Shown here piece by piece: positions 1 to 6,435 of a stretch of 9,517 nucleotides of DNA. The translations under genes were made by a program, and so were the position numbers. The stretch is taken from NCBI GenBank assembly GCA_013205605.1, contig JABMMK010000210.1, forward strand, positions 1-9,517, given 5' to 3'. Under the pieces are notes generated by a model. It worked only from the letters and a program-made list of their open reading frames with translations. It made no database searches and was not told the DNA's origin. Positions within the stretch are counted from its first letter, which is position 1; each line of letters begins with the position of its first letter. Source of the stretch: Cytophagales bacterium (GTDB lineage: Bacteria; Bacteroidota; Bacteroidia; Cytophagales; Spirosomataceae).

Positions 1-4
1 GAAA

Positions 5-30
5 TGTCCCGTCCTAAAATAAGTTGACAA
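5..30 (+). repeat. Left terminal inverted repeat of the IS element
   Basis: These 26 bases match the reverse complement of 1306-1331 at 20 of 26 positions. The core, repeat positions 6 to 25, matches at 18 of 20. The repeat starts with TG as in other IS3-family ends. It contains TTGACA at 24-29, which resembles a -35 box but has no convincing partner before orfA. Confidence 0.9.
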
Positions 31-41
31 CAAATCGACTT

Positions 42-452
42 ATGAAAGAGATATTAACAGAGGTCAAAGCACGACCGCAAAAGCGCAATCAGCGTGATTA
101 TTCAATGGGCTTTAAATTGTCAGTAGTTGGCCAAGTAGAAAAAGGCGAACTAACTTATAAGCAAGCGCAAGATCGTTATGGTATTCAAGGAAGAAGCACC
201 GTTTTGTGTTGGTTACGAAAACATGGTAACTTAGACTGGTCAAAACCTAGTTTACATTTTATGTCTAGTCCAAAATCAAAAGAAACACCTGCGCAACAAA
301 TCAAACGATTAGAGCGTGAACTTGAAGATGAAAAGCTACGAAACATGATATTGAATCGGATGATTGATGTGGCTGACAATCAGTTTGGAACATCGATTAG
401 AAAAAAGCTTTTGCCCAAACAGTCCAGTACTTCCACCAAGAAAAATCAGTAA
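42..452 (+). CDS. IS3-family transposase OrfA (DNA-binding N-terminal part)
   Basis: OrfA is a 136-aa protein when started at the ATG at 42. The frame is open back to a TTG at 24, but that codon lies inside the terminal repeat, so the ATG is the better start. Numbering from that TTG, roughly residues 28-65 form a helix-turn-helix of the transposase_8 type, ending in a WLRKHG segment. Residues 88-115 are charged and leucine-rich (QQIKRLERELEDEKLRN) and look like the dimerising coiled coil. In this family OrfA binds the terminal repeats, and alone it usually represses transposition. The frame ends at TAA 450-452, after a slippery A_AAA_AAG at 401-407 that would let ribosomes move into the orfB frame. 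Confidence 0.9.
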   Translation: MKEILTEVKARPQKRNQRDYSMGFKLSVVGQVEKGELTYKQAQDRYGIQGRSTVLCWLRKHGNLDWSKPSLHFMSSPKSKETPAQQIKRLERELEDEKLRNMILNRMIDVADNQFGTSIRKKLLPKQSSTSTKKNQ

Positions 453-481
453 GTATTTCTCGGTCGTGTCGATTGTTTGGG
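401..481 (+). promoter_or_regulatory. Programmed -1 ribosomal frameshift signal (slippery heptamer plus stem)
   Basis: The heptamer A_AAA_AAG occupies 401-407 in the correct phase: orfA codons read AGA AAA AAG. After a 6-nt spacer, CCCAAACAGTC (414-424) can pair with GATTGTTTGGG (471-481) to form an 11-bp stem with one G-U pair. Inside that loop AGTACTT (426-432) can pair with AAGTATT (451-457), also with one G-U. Both the spacing and the stem length suit a stimulatory structure for -1 frameshifting, which in IS3-family elements makes the OrfAB transposase. Pairing was done by eye; no folding energy was computed. Confidence 0.85.
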
Positions 482-1291
482 ATTAGCAGACAAGCTCTGT
501 ATCAATCGCAAAAAAGAAAACAAGAACGCATGGAGTCTTTGGCTAAAATCAAGCCTATGGTTACTAGTAAACGCATGAAGATGCCCAGGCTAGGGACTCG
601 TAAACTTTATTATTTGCTACAAGATGAAATTAAACAGGCTGGCGTTAAAATAGGCCGAGACGGGTTATTTAGCTATTTAAAATGGGAAAATATGCTCATT
701 AAGCCTGCTAAAAATTATACGGTTACCACCAATTCAAAACATTGGCTAAGGAAGTATCCTAATTTATATTTAGACTGTGAAATTACTCGAGCTGAACAAG
801 TTTTTGTTAGCGATATCACCTATGTAAAAAGTAAAGAACGTACACATTACCTGAGTTTAGTAACAGATGCTTTCAGCCGTAAAATAATGGGTTATGAATT
901 AAGCGATGATATGAGTAGTGAGAATGTAGCCAAAGCTTTGTCAATGGCTGTACGAAACCGAACAACTAACTTGCCCCTTATTCATCATTCGGATCGAGGA
1001 TTGCAATATTGTTCTAGCATTTACCAAAACAAGTTAAAGCAATCAGCTATACAACCTTCCATGACCGAAGGAGGTAACTGTTACCAAAATGCTTTGGCAG
1101 AAAGAATGAACGGCATACTTAAACAAGAATTCCTATTCCAAAAATGTAATACAGGAAAAGAGCTAAAAAAATTAATCTCAGAATCTATAAAAACATATAA
1201 TAATGAAAGACCCCACCTGAATTTAAAAATGAAAACACCTACCTTTATGCATGAAAAAAGACCGAAGAAAGTTAGTTCTCCGGTCTCTTAA
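473..1291 (+). CDS. IS3-family transposase OrfB (DDE integrase core), made as OrfAB by -1 frameshift
   Basis: OrfB carries the rve/DDE catalytic core that cuts and joins the IS ends. Counting from the TTG at 473, the catalytic acidic residues are D114 (in VSDITYV), D174 (in HHSDRG) and E210 (in NALAERMNG). The last two have 35 residues between them, the classic DD(35)E spacing. An HTH_21-like segment (RLGTRKLYYLL) lies near residues 39-49. No ATG lies near the start; the first Met after the TTG is residue 20. The frame is open upstream without a stop through 401. Translation is therefore most likely as a fusion: OrfA shifts -1 at 401-407 and continues at GCT 407-409, giving about 416 aa from the ATG at 42. 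That is normal for IS3-family OrfAB. Independent OrfB from the TTG is possible but less likely. Confidence 0.92.
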   Translation: MFGISRQALYQSQKRKQERMESLAKIKPMVTSKRMKMPRLGTRKLYYLLQDEIKQAGVKIGRDGLFSYLKWENMLIKPAKNYTVTTNSKHWLRKYPNLYLDCEITRAEQVFVSDITYVKSKERTHYLSLVTDAFSRKIMGYELSDDMSSENVAKALSMAVRNRTTNLPLIHHSDRGLQYCSSIYQNKLKQSAIQPSMTEGGNCYQNALAERMNGILKQEFLFQKCNTGKELKKLISESIKTYNNERPHLNLKMKTPTFMHEKRPKKVSSPVS

Positions 1292-1305
1292 AAATCAATC
1301 TGAAA

Positions 1306-1331
1306 CTGTCAACCTATTTCAGGACGACTCA
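1306..1331 (-). repeat. Right terminal inverted repeat of the IS element
   Basis: This is the reverse-complement partner of 5-30, with mismatches at repeat positions 3-5, 12, 18 and 26. It ends with CA at 1330-1331 and defines the right boundary of the element, 15 bases past the orfB stop codon. Confidence 0.9.
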
Positions 1332-1542
1332 AAATTAATTAATCCATTTTGCTTTTTAGGGATTTTTAGTTTTGGTGGAACTATGTTTCTGTATTGAATA
1401 ATTATAAATGTTAGCCATCAATGAAATTAACAGTGAACAAATGTTTCATTTAAACAATGAAAAATAATATTTCTTTGTTGAGTTAAAATTTATCCTTAAT
1501 TTAATATTTCAAAAACCTATTTACTTATAAAAATTATTCAAA
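1332..1542 (+). promoter_or_regulatory. Leader/promoter region of the carbohydrate operon
   Basis: This 211-bp, very AT-rich gap between the IS end and the first operon gene contains no credible ORF. A perfect Bacteroidota -7 box, TAGTTTTG, lies at 1367-1374, but its TTTG partner at 1348-1351 leaves only 15 bp, which is short. A second candidate pairs TTTG (1474-1477) with TAATTTAA (1497-1504) at 19 bp, but the -7 box is imperfect. Neither is convincing. The octamer CAATGAAA occurs at 1419-1426 and 1455-1462, with the inverted heptamer TTTCATT at 1444-1450 between them. The right pair can form a 7-bp hairpin with a 5-nt loop, so it may be an operator or leader structure. Confidence 0.35.
1419..1462 (+). 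repeat. CAATGAAA / TTTCATT / CAATGAAA repeat cluster
   Basis: Two direct copies of CAATGAAA (1419-1426 and 1455-1462) flank one inverted TTTCATT (1444-1450). The inverted copy can pair with either direct copy, giving loops of 17 nt (left) or 5 nt (right). There is no U-tract after it, so it does not look like an intrinsic terminator. A regulator binding site or mutually exclusive leader hairpins are possible. In such AT-rich DNA chance is also possible. Confidence 0.4.
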
Positions 1543-4500
1543 ATGTCCTCTAAAATAAAACTCGGACTGATTCTTATTGTAATCTCTGTTTTTACAATTA
1601 GTTTCTTTCAGCCACAAGCTCCCACCTTTTTATCGATTGAAAAAAACACGAAGATCGCTTTAGTAGGCGGTAATTTAGGCTCCCGTATGATTAATTATGA
1701 TCATTTTGAGACGGAATTACATCTTCGTTATCCTGAAAACAATTTGATGGTTCGCAATATGTGCGATGGAGGAGATACCCCAGGATTCAGACCACACTCG
1801 GCCCGATTTGCCCCTTGGGCTTTTCCAGGCGCGGAAAAATTCCAATCGGAATTCGCTAATCCTTCACAAAGCGAGGGCCATATCGAAACGCATGACCAAT
1901 GGATGAGCCGTTTAAAAATGGATGTTGTCATCGGATTTTTTGGATATAGCGAATCTTATGAAGGCAAAGCTAATATTGCGAATTACAAGGCTGAACTTGA
2001 GGCATTTATCATGCATACGTTGGCGCAAAAATACAATGGAGTTTCTGCCCCCCAAATGGCCATCGTATCCCCAACGGCTTTCGAAGATTTAACTGCAAAA
2101 ATAGATTTACCTAACGGAACTGTTCAGAATGCAAACATGGCTTTATATGCTCAGGCGATGAAGGAAGTTTGTGAAAAAAATAATGTGTTGTTTATCAATG
2201 CTTTTGATGCATCCAAAAAATGGTATGCAGAATCAACAGAGGATTTGACCATCGACGGGTTTCAATTAAACAATGCAGGATACAAAAAATTGGGTCTATT
2301 ATTGGCAGACCAAGTTTTTGGAAAGAAAAAATCAGCAATAGAATCTAAAAGATCGGATGTTTATGCAGCCGTTGCTGAGAAAAACTGGATTTGGCATACC
2401 GACTATAAAATTCCGAATGGGGTTCACGTATATGGTCGCCGTTACAATCCGTTTGGACCTGATAATTATCCTGCTGAAATTGAAAAAATTCGTCAAATGA
2501 CGGATAACCGTGAGGCTGCAATCCAAGCATCAATCAAAGGGATGAAGTATGATTTGGCTGCTGCAGATGCAAAGACACGTACTTTAGATCCTGTCAAAAC
2601 AAATTTCAATCCGGATAAAAACGGTAGCTTGAAATATTTGTATGGAAGCGATGCTTTAAATGAGCTTAAAGTTTCTCCTGGTTACAAAATAGATTTATTC
2701 GCTTCGGAAGAAGAATTCCCGAATTTGGCAAAGCCGGTTCAAATGACTTTTGATAATAAAGGACGTCTTTGGGTAGTTTGTATGCCTTCTTATCCACATT
2801 ATAAGCCGGGTGACGCCAAGCCAAACGATAAAATCATAATTCTTGAGGATACCAATAATGATGGAAAAGCGGATAAGGAAACCGTATTCGCAGATGGTTT
2901 ACACGTTCCTGTTGGGATGGAAATCACTGAGCATGGAGTTTTTGTCAGTCAAGGAACCAATTTGGTTTTGTTGAAAGATACCAATGGCGATGATCATGCA
3001 GATACGAAAGAAGTTATTTTAAGTGGTTTTGACGACCATGATACGCACCATGAAATTTCGGCATTTGTTACCGACGAGTCAGGTGCTATTTACATGGGCG
3101 AAGGCGTATTTTTACATACAAATGTGGAGACTCCCTATGGAACGGTTCGTGCAACGAATGGAGGTTTCATGCGATATAATCCGGCAAGACATCATTTGGA
3201 GCGTGTAGCTCAGTTGTCAATCCCAAATCCTTGGGGAATTGCCTTTGATAAATGGGGTCAAAACTTTTTTGCTGAAACCTCGGGTCCCGATATGCGTTGG
3301 ATGATGCCTGGGTCAACTAAAAACCGTTATGGTCAAACAGGGCATAAGTCATTTACCTTGATTGAGGAAAAGCATTTAGTTCGTCCTACTTCAGGTTTAG
3401 AATTTGTTTCAAGTCGTCATTTTCCAGATAATGTTCAAGGAGACTTCTTGATTAATAATACAATTGGTTTCCTAGGAATGAAGCAGCACCAATTGACGGA
3501 TGATGGAACTGGATACAAATCCAAGCACCGCCAAGATTTAATTGTCAGTAGCGATCGTAATTTCAGGCCTGTCGACATGGAATTTGCCCCTGACGGTTCA
3601 CTTTTTCTAATTGACTGGCACAATATTTTGATTGGTCACATGCAACATAATGCGCGTGATCCATTGCGCGACCATACACATGGCCGTGTATATCGAGTTA
3701 CATATCCTTCTAGACCCTTAGTAACGCCTGCTAAAGTATATGGCGCGTCGATCGATCAGTTATTAGATAATTTGAAATTGCCTGAATACAGAACTCGTTA
3801 CCGCGTACGTAGAGAACTTCGTGGACGTAAGGCATCGGAAATCTTGCCTAAAATTACGGCTTGGGTAGCCAAGCTAAATAAAAATGAAGCTGATTATGAG
3901 CATCATGTATTAGAGGCATTGTGGGTAACTTGGGGTTTAAATAAAGTAGATCAAAAACTGTTAAACCAATTGCTTCAGGCAAAGGATTATCATGTTCGTG
4001 CGGCTGCCGTTAAAGTTTTACGTTATACCGGCCACCAAGTGAAAAACCAAGCAGCTTTATTAGCTAAGGCTGTTGAAGATGAGCATGGTCGGGTACGTAT
4101 GGAGGCTTTTGTAGCTGCATCTTGGTTACCTAAAGAAACAGCAATGCCTATTTTAGCTTTGGCAAAAAATCATCCTTTAGATGCTTGGATGGATAAGCCG
4201 TACGAAATTGCCGTTGCTCACGCGAGTGGTGTCAATGTAATTAGAAAGAAAGAAGCTCCTTTGGTTTCAACGCTAAAAGGGAAAGATTTGGAATTGTTTA
4301 CGGAAGGGCAAAAATGGTATGCCAAAGAAGGGTATTGCAATACTTGTCACCAGACTAATGGAAAAGGACTTCCTGCTTCTGGTTTCCCTCCATTAGCTAA
4401 CTCGATTTGGGTTACTGGAAACCAAGAGCGTTTGATCAAATTAGTGATCAAAGGAATTATGGGACCTATGGAATTGAATGGCATAAAATATGCGGGCCAA

Positions 4501-4698
4501 GTACCTATGACTCCTTATGGCGGTTTAATGTCGGACAAAGATATAGCTGCAGTTCTTACTTATGTTCGAAATTCATTTGGAAATAAAGCATCGGCAATTG
4601 ATCCTGAAAAAGTGAAGGAAGTACGTGCTAAAATCGAATATAAGCATGATCTATATAATGCCAATATGTTATTGTCTGAACACCCTATCGAAAAATAA
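1543..4698 (+). CDS. Exported SGNH-like / PVC-type propeller dehydrogenase / HEAT / cytochrome c fusion protein
   Basis: This 1051-aa multidomain envelope protein resembles the 'putative membrane-bound dehydrogenase' family common in Planctomycetes and Verrucomicrobia and also found in Bacteroidota. Residues 5-22 are a hydrophobic signal or anchor. Residues 36-260 have the SGNH-hydrolase fold pattern (GGNLGSRM at 42-49, FFGYSES at 132-138, DGFQLNNAGY at 238-247). Residues 375-720 are the sugar-dehydrogenase-like beta-propeller, with Asp/Asn-rich loops (EDTNNDGKAD, KDTNGDDHAD) and a closing DPLRDHTHGRVYRVTYPSRP. About 735-870 is HEAT-like helical repeat. About 912-1010 is cytochrome c, with CNTCH at 932-936 and a likely axial Met at M989. 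The expected role is oxidation of a sugar-like substrate with electrons passed to haem c; no substrate can be assigned. The three usual SGNH catalytic positions are substituted (N44, S136, Q241), so that domain is probably non-hydrolytic. It is the first gene of a tight operon. Confidence 0.88.
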   Translation: MSSKIKLGLILIVISVFTISFFQPQAPTFLSIEKNTKIALVGGNLGSRMINYDHFETELHLRYPENNLMVRNMCDGGDTPGFRPHSARFAPWAFPGAEKFQSEFANPSQSEGHIETHDQWMSRLKMDVVIGFFGYSESYEGKANIANYKAELEAFIMHTLAQKYNGVSAPQMAIVSPTAFEDLTAKIDLPNGTVQNANMALYAQAMKEVCEKNNVLFINAFDASKKWYAESTEDLTIDGFQLNNAGYKKLGLLLADQVFGKKKSAIESKRSDVYAAVAEKNWIWHTDYKIPNGVHVYGRRYNPFGPDNYPAEIEKIRQMTDNREAAIQASIKGMKYDLAAADAKTRTLDPVKTNFNPDKNGSLKYLYGSDALNELKVSPGYKIDLFASEEEFPNLAKPVQMTFDNKGRLWVVCMPSYPHYKPGDAKPNDKIIILEDTNNDGKADKETVFADGLHVPVGMEITEHGVFVSQGTNLVLLKDTNGDDHADTKEVILSGFDDHDTHHEISAFVTDESGAIYMGEGVFLHTNVETPYGTVRATNGGFMRYNPARHHLERVAQLSIPNPWGIAFDKWGQNFFAETSGPDMRWMMPGSTKNRYGQTGHKSFTLIEEKHLVRPTSGLEFVSSRHFPDNVQGDFLINNTIGFLGMKQHQLTDDGTGYKSKHRQDLIVSSDRNFRPVDMEFAPDGSLFLIDWHNILIGHMQHNARDPLRDHTHGRVYRVTYPSRPLVTPAKVYGASIDQLLDNLKLPEYRTRYRVRRELRGRKASEILPKITAWVAKLNKNEADYEHHVLEALWVTWGLNKVDQKLLNQLLQAKDYHVRAAAVKVLRYTGHQVKNQAALLAKAVEDEHGRVRMEAFVAASWLPKETAMPILALAKNHPLDAWMDKPYEIAVAHASGVNVIRKKEAPLVSTLKGKDLELFTEGQKWYAKEGYCNTCHQTNGKGLPASGFPPLANSIWVTGNQERLIKLVIKGIMGPMELNGIKYAGQVPMTPYGGLMSDKDIAAVLTYVRNSFGNKASAIDPEKVKEVRAKIEYKHDLYNANMLLSEHPIEK

Positions 4699-4700
4699 TC

Positions 4701-5588
4701 ATGAAAAAAAATATCATTTTTTGTCTAGCTGCTTTATTTATTTCGGTTATTTCATTGCCCAGTTTTTCGCGAGAACATACTCCCTTAAAAGCTAAAAAGC
4801 AGCCCCTAGTGGTTTTCGTTTGCGGGGATCATGAATATTCAGGCGAGTCGACACTTCCTTTATTAGCCGCTGTTTTAGAAAAGCAATATGGCTTTAGGAC
4901 TAAGGTGTTAAAATCGTTTCCAGATCAAAATTCTGAGAAAGATATTCCAGGGTTAGAAGCGCTCGCTGAGGCCGATTTGGCCGTATTTTTTCTTCGTTGG
5001 CGCCTGCTTCCAGCAGACCAAGTGGCTCTTATCGAAGCTTATTTGAAATCTGGGAAGCCTATCATGGGATTCAGAACAACGACTCACTCTTTTAATTATC
5101 CTAAAACTGATTTCTTATTTCCATACAATGGTTTTGCTGAAAGAGCTTTTGGTGCGCCTCCAGGATGGGGTGGACCTTCTAAGCACACGCATTATGGTCA
5201 CAACGCAAGTACAGATGCGACCGTCATTCCTGAGAAATCGAAACATCCTATTTTAACCGGGGTAAATCCTGAATTCCATGTAAGGTCTTGGTTATACCGT
5301 GTTTTACCTGATTATCCAGTGAAAGGAACCGAATGGCTAATCATGGGCAAAGCGGTGAATGCGGATAAAACAGCTGAGGTCCAACCGATCGCTTGGACTT
5401 GGGAAAATCAATACAAAGGAAAAGTATTTTTTACCACAATGGGACATCCAGAGGATTTTTCAGTGGAGTCTTTCCAACGATTAGTTGTCAATGCCATACA
5501 TTGGGAATTAGGTTTAAAAGTGCCTAAGAAGTGGTCAGGAAAATTAGATATTAATGTTCCTTATAGAGGAATGGTCAATTCAAAATAA
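4701..5588 (+). CDS. Secreted ThuA-domain protein
   Basis: This 295-aa protein has an N-terminal signal peptide: Lys at 2-3, a hydrophobic core at about 5-19, and probable cleavage near residue 23. It is followed by a ThuA/trehalose-utilisation type, glutamine-amidotransferase-like domain. Family features visible are VVFVCGDHEYSGEST near 37-51, the LAVFFLRWR strand, GFRTTTHSF, a Gly/His stretch GGPSKHTHYGHNAS, and FFTTMGHPEDF near the C-terminus. The biochemical role of ThuA proteins is poorly settled. In rhizobia thuA is linked to trehalose and 3-keto-disaccharide use, and in Bacteroidota and Planctomycetes such genes sit with oxidoreductases and propeller dehydrogenases. The start is 2 nt after the preceding stop, so translation is probably coupled. 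The signal peptide suggests an envelope location, as for its upstream neighbour. Confidence 0.88.
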   Translation: MKKNIIFCLAALFISVISLPSFSREHTPLKAKKQPLVVFVCGDHEYSGESTLPLLAAVLEKQYGFRTKVLKSFPDQNSEKDIPGLEALAEADLAVFFLRWRLLPADQVALIEAYLKSGKPIMGFRTTTHSFNYPKTDFLFPYNGFAERAFGAPPGWGGPSKHTHYGHNASTDATVIPEKSKHPILTGVNPEFHVRSWLYRVLPDYPVKGTEWLIMGKAVNADKTAEVQPIAWTWENQYKGKVFFTTMGHPEDFSVESFQRLVVNAIHWELGLKVPKKWSGKLDINVPYRGMVNSK

Positions 5589-5594
5589 ACAACA

Positions 5595-6434
5595 ATGAAA
5601 TACCCGATTGCAATGAATACGTTGGTCTATGGACCCGACATGAATGAATCCATTATCCAGCATTTAGCCTACATTAAAGAAGTGGGTTATGAGGGCGTTG
5701 AGATACCCATTTTTGTGACGGACCAAGAATATTGGAAGCCTTGGAAAGCCGAAATAGATCGCCTTGGATTAACTGTTTTTACAGTTACTTTTTTAGGGGC
5801 CGATATGAATACCATTTCGTCAGATCCTGCGGTGCGCCAAAAAGGGATTGACTTTCTTAAAGAGGCCGTGGACATAACCGCTTACCTAGGAGCTTCTTAC
5901 CTTTCTGGACCTTTTCATTCTGCCTTAGCTGTGTTTTCGGGTGCGGCACCGACCCAACAAGAATTAGATTGGTCGAAGGAAAGTATGTTGGCCGTCGCGG
6001 ATCATGCCAAAGCAAAAAATGTCATTTTGGGTTTAGAATATTTAAATCGATTTGAGAATTATGTGGTGAGTTGCGCTGACCAATTATACAGCTTGGTCAA
6101 AGCAATCAATCATCCTAATGTCAAAATTATGTTTGACACGTTTCATGCCCACATTGAAGAATTTAATACGGGAGAAGCGATGGTTCGTATTGCGGATGAA
6201 GTAGGTCATATTCAATTATCAGAAAGTACTCGGGCCACACTAGGCGAAGGCCAAGTGCATTGGGATAATGTATTTGAACATCTTGAAAAAATGAATTACA
6301 AAGGCTGGTTGGTCGTAGAGGCCTTCACTCCTTTATTACCTGCCGCATGTATCTGGCGCAAAAATTATACAACTGAAGCCGAATTAATCTTAAAAAGTTA
6401 CCAACATATTCAAAAGCATTTAGCTGGCAAATAA
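5595..6434 (+). CDS. Sugar isomerase/epimerase, xylose-isomerase-like TIM barrel (ketose 3-epimerase type)
   Basis: This 279-aa protein has no signal peptide, so it is probably cytoplasmic, unlike the other three operon products. It fits the AP-endonuclease-2/xylose-isomerase-like family. Positions equivalent to the metal ligands of D-tagatose/D-psicose 3-epimerases are E148 (LGLEYLNRFE), D181 (MFDTFH), Q207 (GHIQLSE) and E242 (VVEAF). The spacing of 33, 26 and 35 residues equals what I recall for the Agrobacterium psicose epimerase (150, 183, 209, 244). Substrate-side residues E154, H184 and R213 also align. The one difference is Gln207 in place of the usual His; hydroxypyruvate-isomerase-type relatives carry Gln there, so metal binding may persist. 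Length is normal. The start lies 6 nt after the thuA-like stop. The likely activity is C3 epimerisation or keto-sugar isomerisation of an unknown substrate. Confidence 0.87.
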   Translation: MKYPIAMNTLVYGPDMNESIIQHLAYIKEVGYEGVEIPIFVTDQEYWKPWKAEIDRLGLTVFTVTFLGADMNTISSDPAVRQKGIDFLKEAVDITAYLGASYLSGPFHSALAVFSGAAPTQQELDWSKESMLAVADHAKAKNVILGLEYLNRFENYVVSCADQLYSLVKAINHPNVKIMFDTFHAHIEEFNTGEAMVRIADEVGHIQLSESTRATLGEGQVHWDNVFEHLEKMNYKGWLVVEAFTPLLPAACIWRKNYTTEAELILKSYQHIQKHLAGK

Positions 6435-6435
6435 C

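Larger units (their letters stand above)
5..1331 (+). mobile_element. Complete IS3-family insertion sequence
   Basis: This 1327-bp element begins with TG and ends with CA. It carries imperfect terminal inverted repeats and two overlapping-phase transposase frames typical of the IS3 family: orfA with a helix-turn-helix and coiled coil, and orfB with a DDE integrase core. The bases just outside are AAA on the left (2-4) and AAA on the right (1332-1334), consistent with a 3-bp target duplication, although such a low-complexity triplet could match by chance. Both reading frames are intact and the frameshift signal is present, so the element looks potentially active. It sits 211 bp upstream of the carbohydrate operon. 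I cannot name the subgroup or a specific ISfinder entry from sequence reading alone. Confidence 0.93.

Noticed and set aside
24..41. TTG at 24 as the orfA start
   Set aside because: It lies inside the terminal inverted repeat and an ATG follows 18 bases later in the same frame, so 42 is the better start.
1444..1462. Intrinsic terminator in the operon leader
   Set aside because: The 7-bp AT-rich hairpin has no following T-tract and lies upstream of a gene rather than after one.
1666..2271. Calling the SGNH domain an active esterase or lipase
   Set aside because: The Ser, Asn and His catalytic positions are N44, S136 and Q241, so hydrolase activity is not supported.
1728..2533. Short minus-strand ORFs inside the large dehydrogenase gene
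   Set aside because: They are antisense to conserved coding sequence and have low-information translations, so they are shadows.
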